From Bacillota bacterium (GTDB taxonomy: Bacteria > Bacillota_A > Clostridia > Peptostreptococcales > Anaerovoracaceae), in assembly GCA_017547345.1 (NCBI GenBank), contig JAFYPY010000103.1, forward strand, positions 1-7,577: DNA of 7,577 bases. The letters are read 5' to 3'. The position numbers were made by a program, and so were the translations under genes. The notes below the pieces were generated by a model. That model ran no database searches and was not told the DNA's origin. It saw only the letters and a list, made by a program, of their open reading frames with translations. Below, one piece after another: positions 1-6,997 of the stretch; the stretch's first letter is position 1, and every line of letters begins with the position of its first letter.

Positions 1-525
1 AACAATCGCTCTTTCTCCCATACCATAGATGAGTAAGTCAGCTTTAGAATCCAGTAATACTGAACGACGAACATTATCGCTCCAATAGTCATAATGACCA
101 AGTCTTCTTAAACTTGCTTCAAGGCCACCTATAATTACAGGTATACCTTTGTAGGCTTCTTTCGCCCTATTTGCATAGACGATAACTGCTCTGTCCGGTC
201 TATTTCCACCTTCTCCGCCTGGAGCATATTCGTCTTTCTTTCTCTTATGCTTAAATACTGAATAATTGTTAACCATTGAGTCAACAACACCACTATTCAC
301 TAAAAAACCAAGTCTTGGTTTACCAAAACGTCTAAAATCATCTACAGACTTATAATCAGGGCGCGCTAAAATAGCCACTTTATAACCGTGACTTTCTAAT
401 ACTCTTCCGATGATTGCTGTACCAAAAGAGTGGTGGTCTACATAAGAGTCACCAGTTACTAGGACGAAGTCAACCTCATCCCAACCTCTTTTTTGCATAT
501 CTTCTTTTGAAATAGGTAAAAACAT
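1..525 (-). CDS. ygiQ: YgiQ-family (UPF0313) radical SAM protein, N-terminal part
   Basis: The fragment is 175 codons, open to the left edge. It begins [20 protein letters not shown] and contains the stretches [19 protein letters not shown] (about residues 23-41), [18 protein letters not shown] (133-150) and [14 protein letters not shown] (161-174). I recognise these as the conserved N-terminal domain of YgiQ proteins. Known family members are roughly 600-700 residues, so about three quarters of the gene lies outside. The fragment has no cysteine, which fits the family, because the CxxxCxxC iron-sulfur cluster motif comes later. The start is secure: GAGGA stands 6 nt upstream (532-536) and an in-frame TGA overlaps it (535-537). 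The family's biochemical role is not established. The gene follows the nucleoside importer by 76 nt on the same strand and could be co-transcribed, but a GC-rich hairpin intervenes. Identification is by remembered motifs. Confidence 0.9.
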   Translation of the reverse strand, partial: MFLPISKEDMQKRGWDEVDFVLVTGDSYVDHHSFGTAIIGRVLESHGYKVAILARPDYKSVDDFRRFGKPRLGFLVNSGVVDSMVNNYSVFKHKRKKDEYAPGGEGGNRPDRAVIVYANRAKEAYKGIPVIIGGLEASLRRLGHYDYWSDNVRRSVLLDSKADLLIYGMGERAIV

Positions 526-549
526 AGCGTATCCTCAAACAACACTAAA

Positions 550-575
550 TGGGGTACGCGATAATCGCGCCCCCA
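550..575 (-). terminator. GC-rich stem-loop between nupQ and ygiQ (possible weak terminator or processing hairpin)
   Basis: On the minus strand, TGGGG pairs with CCCCA and, inside that, CGCGA pairs with TCGCG around a TTA loop. A small 1x2 internal bulge separates the two 5-bp helices. It lies 26 nt after the nupQ stop and 13 nt before the ygiQ ribosome binding site. The downstream sequence starts ATTTAGTGTT, a poor U-run, so it is at best a leaky terminator. It could instead protect the 3' end of the importer mRNA or form a leader hairpin for ygiQ. The pairing is seen directly; the role is inferred. Confidence 0.5.
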
Positions 576-601
576 CTAGTAAATTTCTTTTAAAAAATAT
601 T

Positions 602-1567
602 TTATCTTAGTCCCTTATCGTAAGGAATACCTTCTGCCTTTGGAGCTCTTGAGTGCTTTGAAGTGAAGGCAAGTACAATCATTGTTACTACATAAGGTAA
701 CATCTTGTAATAAGCAGAGTTAATATTTAATGCATCTAGGAAAGGAATTAGTGGAATTGAATATACTAATGTTCTCATAAATGCGAAGAATATTGCTGCT
801 AATACAATCTTTCCAGGCTTCCACTGACCGAAAATCATTACAGCTAAAGCTAAGAAACCGAAACCAGCTACACCTGTATGACCATTACAGTTAGCATCCA
901 TGATACCAACTACATAGTAGAAACCACCAACACCAGCTAAGAAACCGGAAATTGTAACGCCTGCATAACGCATTGTGTATACATTGATACCTACAGAGTC
1001 AGCTGCGTGTGGATGTTCACCACAGGCTCTAAGTCTTAAACCAAAGCTTGTCTTGTAGAACACAATAGTTAAGATTGCAACGATTGCAAAGCCTACATAT
1101 ACAGTAAGGTAAGTATTCTTAAAGAACAAGTCACCAATTAGTGGAATATTGCTTAAGCCTTCTACTTCTTTGATGTAGAACTTTAGGCTAGTAGTAACAC
1201 TGTCACTGTTAAATGTCATCTTGCAAAGTAATAATACTAAAGCAGGAACGAACATGTTCATTGCAGTACCTGTGATAGTCTGGTCTGCTTTCATGTTGAT
1301 GGCTGCAAATGAAAGTAGTAATGAGAAAAGAATACCACCAACAGCAGCAACAACAGTACCTAATAAAAGCACAATCTGAGCGTTCTCTGAAATAGTTGGG
1401 AAGAAGTAAACGAATAGGCAACCTGTGAAAGCACCAAATAACATGATACCTTCAAGAGCTAGGTTGATAACACCGCTTCGTTCACTGAACATACCACCGA
1501 AAGCTACTAATAGCAATGGAATTGCTACTGGAAGTGTACTCTGAATTAAATAAACTAATACGTCCAT
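602..1567 (-). CDS. nupQ: BMP-family nucleoside ABC transporter, permease subunit 2 (NupQ/YufQ-like)
   Basis: This is a complete 321-residue integral membrane protein of the BPD_transp_2 permease family. It should form half of the membrane channel of a nucleoside importer, paired with the permease encoded just upstream. Most of the chain is hydrophobic, with about eight or nine membrane segments (for example near residues 4-22, 39-57, 64-90, 100-116, 152-171, 203-221, 252-270 and 289-302). The N-terminal signature FSERSGVINLALEGIML (27-43) and the cytoplasmic loop FGLRLRACGEHPHAAD (175-190) are typical; the loop should contact the ATPase. Length matches the family. The ATG start is supported by GGAGGTG at 1574-1580, 6 nt upstream and inside the end of the preceding gene, only 3 nt past whose stop it begins. 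That implies translational coupling. It is the last gene of the importer operon. Exact substrate specificity cannot be read from the sequence. Confidence 0.9.
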   Translation of the reverse strand: MDVLVYLIQSTLPVAIPLLLVAFGGMFSERSGVINLALEGIMLFGAFTGCLFVYFFPTISENAQIVLLLGTVVAAVGGILFSLLLSFAAINMKADQTITGTAMNMFVPALVLLLCKMTFNSDSVTTSLKFYIKEVEGLSNIPLIGDLFFKNTYLTVYVGFAIVAILTIVFYKTSFGLRLRACGEHPHAADSVGINVYTMRYAGVTISGFLAGVGGFYYVVGIMDANCNGHTGVAGFGFLALAVMIFGQWKPGKIVLAAIFFAFMRTLVYSIPLIPFLDALNINSAYYKMLPYVVTMIVLAFTSKHSRAPKAEGIPYDKGLR

Positions 1568-1570
1568 AAA

Positions 1571-2698
1571 CTACACCTCCGTTCCTTTCTTTTTGCTCAG
1601 CTTGCTTAACTTGTTCTTAAGAATTGCACTCATGAACATAGCAAATGCTGAGAAGTAAATGATAATCGCAACTACAACGTCAACGATTTCAGGCTTGAAG
1701 CCATATAGGCTGGCAAGAGTACCGCCGCACTTTAATAATGAAATAAATAGTGCAGAGAACACAATACCAATTGGATTTGATGCACCTAGTAATGCAACCG
1801 CGATACCATCAAAACCTTCACCTGCAATAACGTTGATTGGCTCATATGTCATTGAGCTGCCTGCAATAGTTGCTGGGGCAAGAATTGCAAAAGCACCACC
1901 AAGACCTGCAAGACCACCTGCAATAACCATAGTTAAGATAATATTTTTCTTGCCGTTCATACCAGCGTATTCTGCACCATGCTTATTGAAACCAGTGGCT
2001 CTTAATTCATAACCAAAAGTAGTCTTATATAGAATAATGTAAAGGGCAACTGCAATAGCAATAGCAACAACAATTGCAATGTTAACGCTAGAACCTGTAA
2101 TTCCTAAAGAAAGAAGTTGTACTGATCCTGGAAGATAAGCAGTTCTAGTCATTGAGGAAACATACATAGCACCGTTGTTCTGTACCCACATATCTACAAA
2201 GTACATACCAATATAGTTAAACATAATAGAAGTAATAACTTCGTTTACATTAAAGTAAGCTTTGAAGAATCCTGGAATAAATCCCCAAACCATACCACCG
2301 ATCATACCAGCAAGTATTGCTACGATACAGTGGATAACTGGTGGAAGATCAACCATAAATCCTACATACATTGCCCAGAACATACCCATAGTAAACTGTC
2401 CTGAAGCACCGATGTTGAACATACCCATCTTATAGGCGAATCCTACAGCAAGACCAGTCATCATAATAGGAGTTGCATAGTAGAATACGTCTGGAATTCT
2501 TCCAAGTCCGCCAATAAGAAGCGCATACATACCTGTTCCAGCCTGAACTGGATTAGCAAGAAGCATTACAACAAAACCGAAGAATAACCCTAAAACAGCG
2601 GCTAAAACAGCGGCTTTAATGGAGTCCATAGCTGATGAATTTGTAAAGGACTTTAAACTGTTTAGAGTAACAGCATTCTTTTTATTCTCTTTACTCAT
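1571..2698 (-). CDS. nupP: BMP-family nucleoside ABC transporter, permease subunit 1 (NupP/YufP-like)
   Basis: This complete 375-residue membrane protein is the longer of the two BPD_transp_2 permeases of the importer. A polar N-terminus (about 1-25) is followed by multiple membrane segments (near 27-48, 75-90, 103-115, 121-143, 206-224, 253-273, 298-321 and 337-360). Recognisable family motifs are MFNIGASGQFTMG (93-105), NVNEVITSIMFNYIG (150-164) and the coupling loop FGYELRATGFNKHGAEYAG (228-246). The C-terminus is lysine-rich. The open frame extends six codons further up (to 2716), but that first ATG has no ribosome binding site and lies within the real one. The site AAAGGAGG (2705-2712) is placed 6 nt before the ATG at 2698, so I start there. 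The start overlaps the last 8 nt of the ATPase gene (ATGAGTAA), and nupQ begins 3 nt after its stop. It acts with NupQ as the transmembrane heterodimer. Substrate is inferred from the family. Confidence 0.9.
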   Translation of the reverse strand: MSKENKKNAVTLNSLKSFTNSSAMDSIKAAVLAAVLGLFFGFVVMLLANPVQAGTGMYALLIGGLGRIPDVFYYATPIMMTGLAVGFAYKMGMFNIGASGQFTMGMFWAMYVGFMVDLPPVIHCIVAILAGMIGGMVWGFIPGFFKAYFNVNEVITSIMFNYIGMYFVDMWVQNNGAMYVSSMTRTAYLPGSVQLLSLGITGSSVNIAIVVAIAIAVALYIILYKTTFGYELRATGFNKHGAEYAGMNGKKNIILTMVIAGGLAGLGGAFAILAPATIAGSSMTYEPINVIAGEGFDGIAVALLGASNPIGIVFSALFISLLKCGGTLASLYGFKPEIVDVVVAIIIYFSAFAMFMSAILKNKLSKLSKKKGTEV

Positions 2699-4235
2699 GC
2701 ATAGCCTCCTTTCCATCTCTCTTAGCTCCGGCCATGTATAAACCTAATTCTTCAACAGTAGTTGTCTTAGGATCAAGTTCTCCTACGATTTCGCCTTCAT
2801 ACATAACTAAAATTCTATCACTTACATTCATAACTTCGTCAAGTTCTAAAGATACTAGTAATACTGCCTTGCCAGCATCTCTTGTAGCAATAAGCTGCTT
2901 ATGAATATATTCAATAGCACCAACGTCCATACCTCTTGTAGGCTGAACTGCAACTAAAAGCTCGTGTTCTTTGTCGATTTCTCTACCTACGATTGCTTTC
3001 TGCTGGTTACCACCAGACATACTTCTCGCAATAGTAATCGGACCCTGTCCACTTCTTACGTCATACTGTTCAATAATCTTTTCTGCATAATCACGAACAG
3101 CATCTCTCTTAATAAAACCATTCTTCTGGAATTCTGGTTCATAATAACGCTGAAGTACGATATTGTCCTCAAGTGAATAGTCAAGAATTAAGCCGTGTTT
3201 ATGTCTATCTTCTGGAATATGGCTCATACCAGCATTTGCTCTCGCACGAATGTTTGCCTTAGTCATATCCTTTCCACAAATGCTAACGCTACCAGATTTA
3301 ATCTTATCAAGACCTGTAAGTGCCTGTACAAATTCAGTCTGTCCGTTGCCATCAATACCAGCAAGACAAACGATTTCTCCCGCCTTTACATCGAAAGATA
3401 CGTTGCTTACAGAGTCATGACCGCCAAGCTTTGACTGAACACATACATCCTTAACAGATAATACAGTTTCGCCAGGCTTTGCGTCAGTCTTGTCAACTTT
3501 AAAGTTTACATCTCTACCTACCATCATCTTGGAAAGTTCTTCCTTAGTAGTATCCTTTATGTCAACAGTACCAACATATTTACCTTTTCTTAAAACTGTA
3601 CATCTGTCAGCAACTGCCATAATCTCGTTTAATTTATGTGTGATGAAAAGAATAGACTTGCCTTCTTCAGCAAAGTTTCTCATAATTTTCATCAGTTCTT
3701 CGATTTCCTGCGGAGTTAATACTGCAGTAGGTTCGTCGAAGATAAGAATTTCGTTTTCACGATAAAGCATTTTAAGAATTTCTACTCTCTGCTGCATACC
3801 AACAGAAATATTCTCAATCAAAGCATCTGGATCCACCTTAAGACCATACTTCTGGCTTAAATCCATTACTTTCTTTCTAGCTTCCTTCTTCTGGATGAAG
3901 CCCATTTTGTTAGGCTCAACGCCCAAAATAATGTTTTCTAATACAGTAAATATTTCAACCAACTTAAAGTGCTGGTGAACCATACCGATTCCTAAATCGT
4001 TAGCATCGTTTGGGTTATTAATTTTTACAACTTCTCCGTTTTTACGAATTTCACCCTTTTCTGGCTGATATAAGCCGAAAAGTACGCTCATTAAAGTAGA
4101 CTTACCAGCTCCGTTTTCGCCAAGTAAAGCGTGAATTTCGCCTTTTTTAAGTTGTAAAGTGATGTCATCATTTGCAACAATACCAGGGAATTCTTTTCTG
4201 ATATTAAGCATTTCTATGATATATTTGTTATCCAC
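2691..4235 (-). CDS. nupO: BMP-family nucleoside ABC transporter, two-domain ATP-binding subunit (NupO/YufO-like)
   Basis: This 514-residue protein carries two fused ABC ATPase domains and powers the importer from the cytoplasmic face. Domain 1 has Walker A GENGAGKST (39-47), Q-loop Q88, an altered signature SVGMQQR (144-150), Walker B LIFDEPT (164-170) and switch H200. Domain 2 has a degenerate Walker A GIDGNGQTE (293-301, lysine replaced by glutamine), a good signature MSGGNQQK (406-413), and Walker B region LLVAVQPTRGMD (426-437) lacking the usual Asp-Glu. The H-loop position has VSLELDE, without histidine. Such asymmetry is usual in this family and in sugar importers of the RbsA/MglA type. 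It should give one active composite site. The start is GTG (4233-4235) with GGAGAG 6 nt upstream; no later start has a ribosome binding site. It lies 69 nt after the binding-protein gene, beyond a hairpin, and overlaps nupP by 8 nt. The family assignment is firm; nucleoside specificity is inferred. Confidence 0.92.
   Translation of the reverse strand: MDNKYIIEMLNIRKEFPGIVANDDITLQLKKGEIHALLGENGAGKSTLMSVLFGLYQPEKGEIRKNGEVVKINNPNDANDLGIGMVHQHFKLVEIFTVLENIILGVEPNKMGFIQKKEARKKVMDLSQKYGLKVDPDALIENISVGMQQRVEILKMLYRENEILIFDEPTAVLTPQEIEELMKIMRNFAEEGKSILFITHKLNEIMAVADRCTVLRKGKYVGTVDIKDTTKEELSKMMVGRDVNFKVDKTDAKPGETVLSVKDVCVQSKLGGHDSVSNVSFDVKAGEIVCLAGIDGNGQTEFVQALTGLDKIKSGSVSICGKDMTKANIRARANAGMSHIPEDRHKHGLILDYSLEDNIVLQRYYEPEFQKNGFIKRDAVRDYAEKIIEQYDVRSGQGPITIARSMSGGNQQKAIVGREIDKEHELLVAVQPTRGMDVGAIEYIHKQLIATRDAGKAVLLVSLELDEVMNVSDRILVMYEGEIVGELDPKTTTVEELGLYMAGAKRDGKEAMHE
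2699..2712 (-). promoter_or_regulatory. Ribosome binding site that fixes the nupP start
   Basis: AAAGGAGG (2705-2712) stands 6 nt ahead of the ATG at 2698 and lies inside the coding end of nupO. The upstream ATG at 2714-2716 would place this perfect site inside the reading frame, which argues against the longer protein. The arrangement also predicts that ribosomes finishing nupO can re-initiate on nupP. Confidence 0.85.
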
Positions 4236-4247
4236 GTTTATCTCTCC
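4236..4247 (-). promoter_or_regulatory. Ribosome binding site for the GTG start of nupO
   Basis: GGAGAG (4242-4247) followed by 6 nt leads into GTG at 4235. The next in-frame ATG (codon 9) has no purine-rich site before it, so GTG is the best start. A GTG codon would be expected to lower initiation somewhat compared with the ATG of the binding-protein gene. Confidence 0.75.
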
Positions 4248-4264
4248 AATGTCTTTTTTATTTC

Positions 4265-4295
4265 AAAAAAGAAATGGGGGAAGTTCCCTTCCCCC
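4265..4295 (-). terminator. Intra-operon intrinsic terminator/attenuator between binding protein and ATPase genes
   Basis: On the minus strand, GGGGGAAG (4288-4295) pairs perfectly with CTTCCCCC (4276-4283) around the 4-nt loop GGAA, and is followed by ATTTCTTTTTT (4275-4265). It begins 9 nt after the stop of the lipoprotein gene and 30 nt before the GTG of nupO. It has every feature of a Rho-independent terminator. Because no promoter is evident between it and nupO, it is most likely leaky, leaving more mRNA for the binding protein than for the ATPase and permeases. That is a common layout in ABC importer operons. Confidence 0.85.
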
Positions 4296-4304
4296 TAACT
4301 TTAA

Positions 4305-5444
4305 CTATCTTACAGTAACTGTAACCTTTGTTAAGGATAATCCCTGAGTTAATTCAGCAGCTGTAGCATAGCCGTCAGTATTAGCAACTGTAATTGTTCT
4401 AATTGGATCAACTGTTCCGTCAACTAAAGTCTTGAATACCTTGTCATATGCAGCCTTGTCAAATGTAGTAAATCTGTCAAACGCATTGTCGCTGGATCCA
4501 TCAAGAACTACTGTAGGAAGACCTGTACCGTCATTTGCAGCGTTGAAGTAAGTTGTCTTACCAGCATATGTATCGAATGTACCGTCCTGAATAGATTCTA
4601 ATACGGAAACTACAGATGCGCCTAGACCCTTAACAGCAGATGTGATAACAGTTTCACTGTCGTATCTCTGGTCAACGTCAACACCGATGGACTTAGCTTC
4701 TGCTTCTGCAGCAGCGGAGAATACGCTCTTACCTACAGAACCACCGCAACCGAAGATAACTTCTGTTCCCTGCTGGAACATTGTCTTAGCAGTAGCCTTG
4801 TTCTGGTCAGTTTCAGCGAAGTCACCAGTGTAGTGGTAAATTACGCTTACGTCTACGTTTAATTCCTTAGCAGCTGCATCAGCACCCTGAAGGTAACCAT
4901 AACCGAATGCCTGTACTGCAGGAACTGCCATACCACCCATGAAACCAAGCTTAGTCATGCCGTCTTTAACTGCAGCGTAACCAGCTAAGTAACCGGATTC
5001 TTCTTCAGCATACATGATGGAAGCTACGTTAGCTTCTGTCTTGTATGTAGCGTAGTCAGCAGTGTGAGGTGCACCATCGATGATGATGAACTTAACATCT
5101 GGGTACTTAGTCTGAGCTTCGTATACAGCTACTTCGAATAAGAATCCTGGACATACAACTACATTAGCTCCGCCTTCAACAGCTAAATCGATTGCTGCTA
5201 AGTAACCAGCATCAGAAGCTTCTTCTGGCTTAATGTAACGATAGTCTACATTTTCCTTCATTCCATTTGCTTCAGCAAATTCGATAACACCTTCCCAAGA
5301 TCCCTGGTTGAAGGACTTGTCGTCGATATTACCCTTGTCAGTGATTAGAGTGATCTTTAAGTCAGAATCACTTCCGCTACCACCACAAGCAGCAAATGAG
5401 AATACCATTACTAGGATTAATAATACTGAAAGTAATTTCTTCAT
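4305..5444 (-). CDS. nupN: BMP-family (PnrA/TmpC/NupN-like) nucleoside-binding lipoprotein of an ABC importer
   Basis: This 379-residue exported lipoprotein is the substrate receptor of the importer encoded downstream. Residues 1-19 form a lipoprotein signal (MKK, then a hydrophobic stretch) ending in the lipobox FAAC, with Cys20 as the lipidated residue, and then a Gly/Ser/Asp-rich linker. The BMP domain begins near residue 29. Its hallmark ITDKGNIDDKSFNQGSWEG (34-52) supplies Asp36, Phe45 and Asn46, positions that by analogy with Treponema PnrA would bind and stack on a nucleoside. Later landmarks are AFGYGYLQGA (179-188), EVIFGCGGSVG (228-238) and SIGVDVDQR (252-260). The frame is open eight codons further up, but AGGAGG at 5452-5457 lies 7 nt before the ATG at 5444, which is followed at once by the signal peptide, so I start there. 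It is first in the operon, behind a TATAAT promoter. Purine nucleosides are the likeliest ligand, but this is inferred. Confidence 0.92.
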   Translation of the reverse strand: MKKLLSVLLILVMVFSFAACGGSGSDSDLKITLITDKGNIDDKSFNQGSWEGVIEFAEANGMKENVDYRYIKPEEASDAGYLAAIDLAVEGGANVVVCPGFLFEVAVYEAQTKYPDVKFIIIDGAPHTADYATYKTEANVASIMYAEEESGYLAGYAAVKDGMTKLGFMGGMAVPAVQAFGYGYLQGADAAAKELNVDVSVIYHYTGDFAETDQNKATAKTMFQQGTEVIFGCGGSVGKSVFSAAAEAEAKSIGVDVDQRYDSETVITSAVKGLGASVVSVLESIQDGTFDTYAGKTTYFNAANDGTGLPTVVLDGSSDNAFDRFTTFDKAAYDKVFKTLVDGTVDPIRTITVANTDGYATAAELTQGLSLTKVTVTVR

Positions 5445-5451
5445 TTGTTTT

Positions 5452-5457
5452 CCTCCT
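5452..5457 (-). promoter_or_regulatory. Ribosome binding site that fixes the lipoprotein start
   Basis: A perfect AGGAGG lies 7 nt before the ATG at 5444. The alternative upstream ATG (5466-5468) would put this site inside the gene and add MIHLGGKQ in front of a canonical MKK lipoprotein signal, so it is rejected. Confidence 0.88.
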
Positions 5458-5487
5458 AAATGAATCATCAGTTTTCTCTTAAATTTG

Positions 5488-5516
5488 ATTATAATATAAA
5501 GGAACAGAAAACAAAA
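5488..5516 (-). promoter_or_regulatory. Probable sigma-A promoter of the nucleoside importer operon
   Basis: A perfect -10 TATAAT (5488-5493) lies 43 nt before the lipoprotein ATG. The hexamer at the 17-nt position upstream is TTTTGT (5511-5516), a weak match to TTGACA, so it may depend on an activator or on the AT-rich upstream tract (about 5517-5563), which could act as an UP element. The predicted leader is only about 35-40 nt, too short for a purine riboswitch, and none is visible. Confidence 0.6.
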
Positions 5517-5559
5517 GATTTTTTTAGTACAATTATTAGTTTTTTGACATTTTTTGCAT

Positions 5560-5593
5560 AAAAAAACTCACCAAATAATAAGTTGGTGAGTTT
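5560..5593 (-). terminator. Intrinsic terminator of brnQ
   Basis: On the minus strand, AAACTCACCAA (5583-5593) pairs perfectly over 11 bp with TTGGTGAGTTT (5564-5574) around an 8-nt loop. The T-run continues to seven in all (5566-5560). It begins 37 nt after the brnQ stop and separates brnQ from the importer operon. There is no matching T-run on the plus strand, so it acts in one direction. Confidence 0.92.
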
Positions 5594-5630
5594 CAAAACG
5601 CTTATTTGTTTTTCTTTGCAGATTAAAAAA

Positions 5631-6992
5631 TTATGCTGTCTTTTTTACAGTTCTTAATACTAATCCAAGAACTAAACCTACAAAAGCAGGAACAATCCAG
5701 CCCATACCTAGGCTTGCAAAAGGCAGAAGAGAACCAACGCTCATAATTGCCTCTCCGTTTATTAATGCAAATACGCCTGCAGGCAATGAATTTACTAAAT
5801 CAAATAATGCAGCAACTAGCGTAAATCCAGTAACGGAAGCATAAACACGCTTATCGTGATCAAAATATTTGCCAAATAATGCAAGTAAAATTAATGTAAT
5901 CGCAAGAGGATATAGGAACATCAATACTGGAATTGAGTACTGAATAATTGCATTTAATCCTAGATTTGCAATCAAGAATGCAACTACTGTGAAAATAACA
6001 GCCCATACTTTGTAAGAAGGTCCTTTAGGGAATACTTCCGTAAATGTTTCAGCACAGCTTGTTGTAAGTCCTACTGCAGTCTTTAAGCAAGCAAAAGTTA
6101 CAGTTGCAGCCAAAATAAAGGCGCCAATTCCTCCAAAGTAGTGGTTTGCAATTACATATAAAGCTTCTGCGCCATTAGAACAAGTTGCAGTAAAACCTCT
6201 GCTCTGTACACCTACTACAGTGATGCAAACATATATGATGCCCATCATTATACAGCTGAAGATACCGGCCTTTACAGTGTTTGTCGCAATATCTTCAGGT
6301 CTTTCGATACCTAATCCCTTAATTACATTGATTACAACGATACCAAAAGCAAGAGAAGCTAATGCGTCTAATGTGTTATATCCTTCTAAGAACCCATTGA
6401 AGAACGCTCCTGTCTGATAATTTGCCTCCGGTTGCACATCTGCAATGGCTGCTCCCGGCGAAAGGAATGCTGCAACAACAAAAATAGCAAGACAGGCCAA
6501 GAATAGTGGATTTAGGATTTTTCCGATCCAAATCATAATTTTGCCTGGTTTCAATGAGAATGCAAGTACAGCAACAAAGAAAACTCCAGAGAAGATGGCA
6601 AGAGCTAATGTGGATGAAACATTTCCCCCTACAGTGTGTACAACACCAGCTTCAAATGGAACGGTTGCACAACGCGGAATAGCAAAAAGTGGCCCAATAG
6701 TTAGGTATAAAGCACATGTGAAGAATACTCCGTATCTTTTTCCAACCTTACTGCTTAATTCCTGAAGGCCGTTGCTCTTACTTATACCAAGTGCCGCAAC
6801 ACCAAGTAACGGTAAGCCTACTCCAGTAATAACGAAACCAATAATTGCAGGCCACACATTGCTACCTGCCATCTGTCCCATATATACAGGGAAAATCAAG
6901 TTGCCTGCTCCAAAGAACATACCAAATAACATGCTAGTTATAGTTATTGTTTCAGATAGAGTAAGGCTAGTTTTTAGATTATTGTTATTCAT
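5631..6992 (-). CDS. brnQ: Branched-chain amino acid:cation symporter (BrnQ, LIVCS family)
   Basis: This complete 453-residue inner-membrane protein should import leucine, isoleucine and valine with Na+ or H+. It is hydrophobic throughout, consistent with the family's 12 membrane helices and usual length of about 430-460. Recognisable BrnQ landmarks are GMFFGAGNLIFPVYMG (24-39), GPLFAIPRCATVPFEAGV (100-117), GFLEGYNTLDALASLAFG (200-217) and LNAIIQYSIPVL (346-357). A short basic tail (RTVKKTA) ends the protein. The ATG at 6992 is preceded by AGGGGG, 5 nt away, and by an in-frame TAG at 7002-7004, so no longer form is possible by that frame. The gene stands alone between a probable promoter (7069-7097) and a strong terminator (5560-5593), so it looks monocistronic. 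The upstream membrane permease gene is on the same strand, and some read-through is possible. Which cation is used cannot be read from the sequence. Confidence 0.95.
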   Translation of the reverse strand: MNNNNLKTSLTLSETITITSMLFGMFFGAGNLIFPVYMGQMAGSNVWPAIIGFVITGVGLPLLGVAALGISKSNGLQELSSKVGKRYGVFFTCALYLTIGPLFAIPRCATVPFEAGVVHTVGGNVSSTLALAIFSGVFFVAVLAFSLKPGKIMIWIGKILNPLFLACLAIFVVAAFLSPGAAIADVQPEANYQTGAFFNGFLEGYNTLDALASLAFGIVVINVIKGLGIERPEDIATNTVKAGIFSCIMMGIIYVCITVVGVQSRGFTATCSNGAEALYVIANHYFGGIGAFILAATVTFACLKTAVGLTTSCAETFTEVFPKGPSYKVWAVIFTVVAFLIANLGLNAIIQYSIPVLMFLYPLAITLILLALFGKYFDHDKRVYASVTGFTLVAALFDLVNSLPAGVFALINGEAIMSVGSLLPFASLGMGWIVPAFVGLVLGLVLRTVKKTA

Positions 6993-6997
6993 TTTTA

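Noticed and set aside
1209..1421. Minus-strand frame of 70 codons within nupQ
   Set aside because: It is in another frame of the same strand as nupQ, is rich in Cys and Ser runs as expected for a shifted reading of a membrane protein, and resembles nothing known.
1659..2012. Plus-strand open frame of 117 codons opposite the first permease gene
   Set aside because: It is fully inside a well-supported minus-strand gene, its translation is low-complexity Pro/Ala/Ile-rich with no recognisable family, and no good ribosome binding site precedes it. The other plus-strand frames (for example 6445-6765, 3490-3765 and 6772-7011) fail for the same reasons.
2699..2716. Six extra N-terminal residues for the first permease
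   Set aside because: The extension covers the AAAGGAGG ribosome binding site of the downstream ATG and has no ribosome binding site of its own.
5445..5468. Eight extra N-terminal residues for the binding lipoprotein
   Set aside because: The extension would swallow the perfect AGGAGG site and place polar residues ahead of a standard lipoprotein signal peptide.
5445..5487. Purine riboswitch ahead of the nucleoside importer
   Set aside because: The leader from the proposed start is only about 35-40 nt and lacks the three-helix junction sequences; upstream of the -10 there is only the brnQ terminator and AT-rich DNA.
5496..5508. PurR box-like GAAC sequence between the -35 and -10 of the importer promoter
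   Set aside because: Only the GAAC core and some flanking A/T match; the preceding CC is absent and there is no second inverted copy, which functional PurBoxes normally have.
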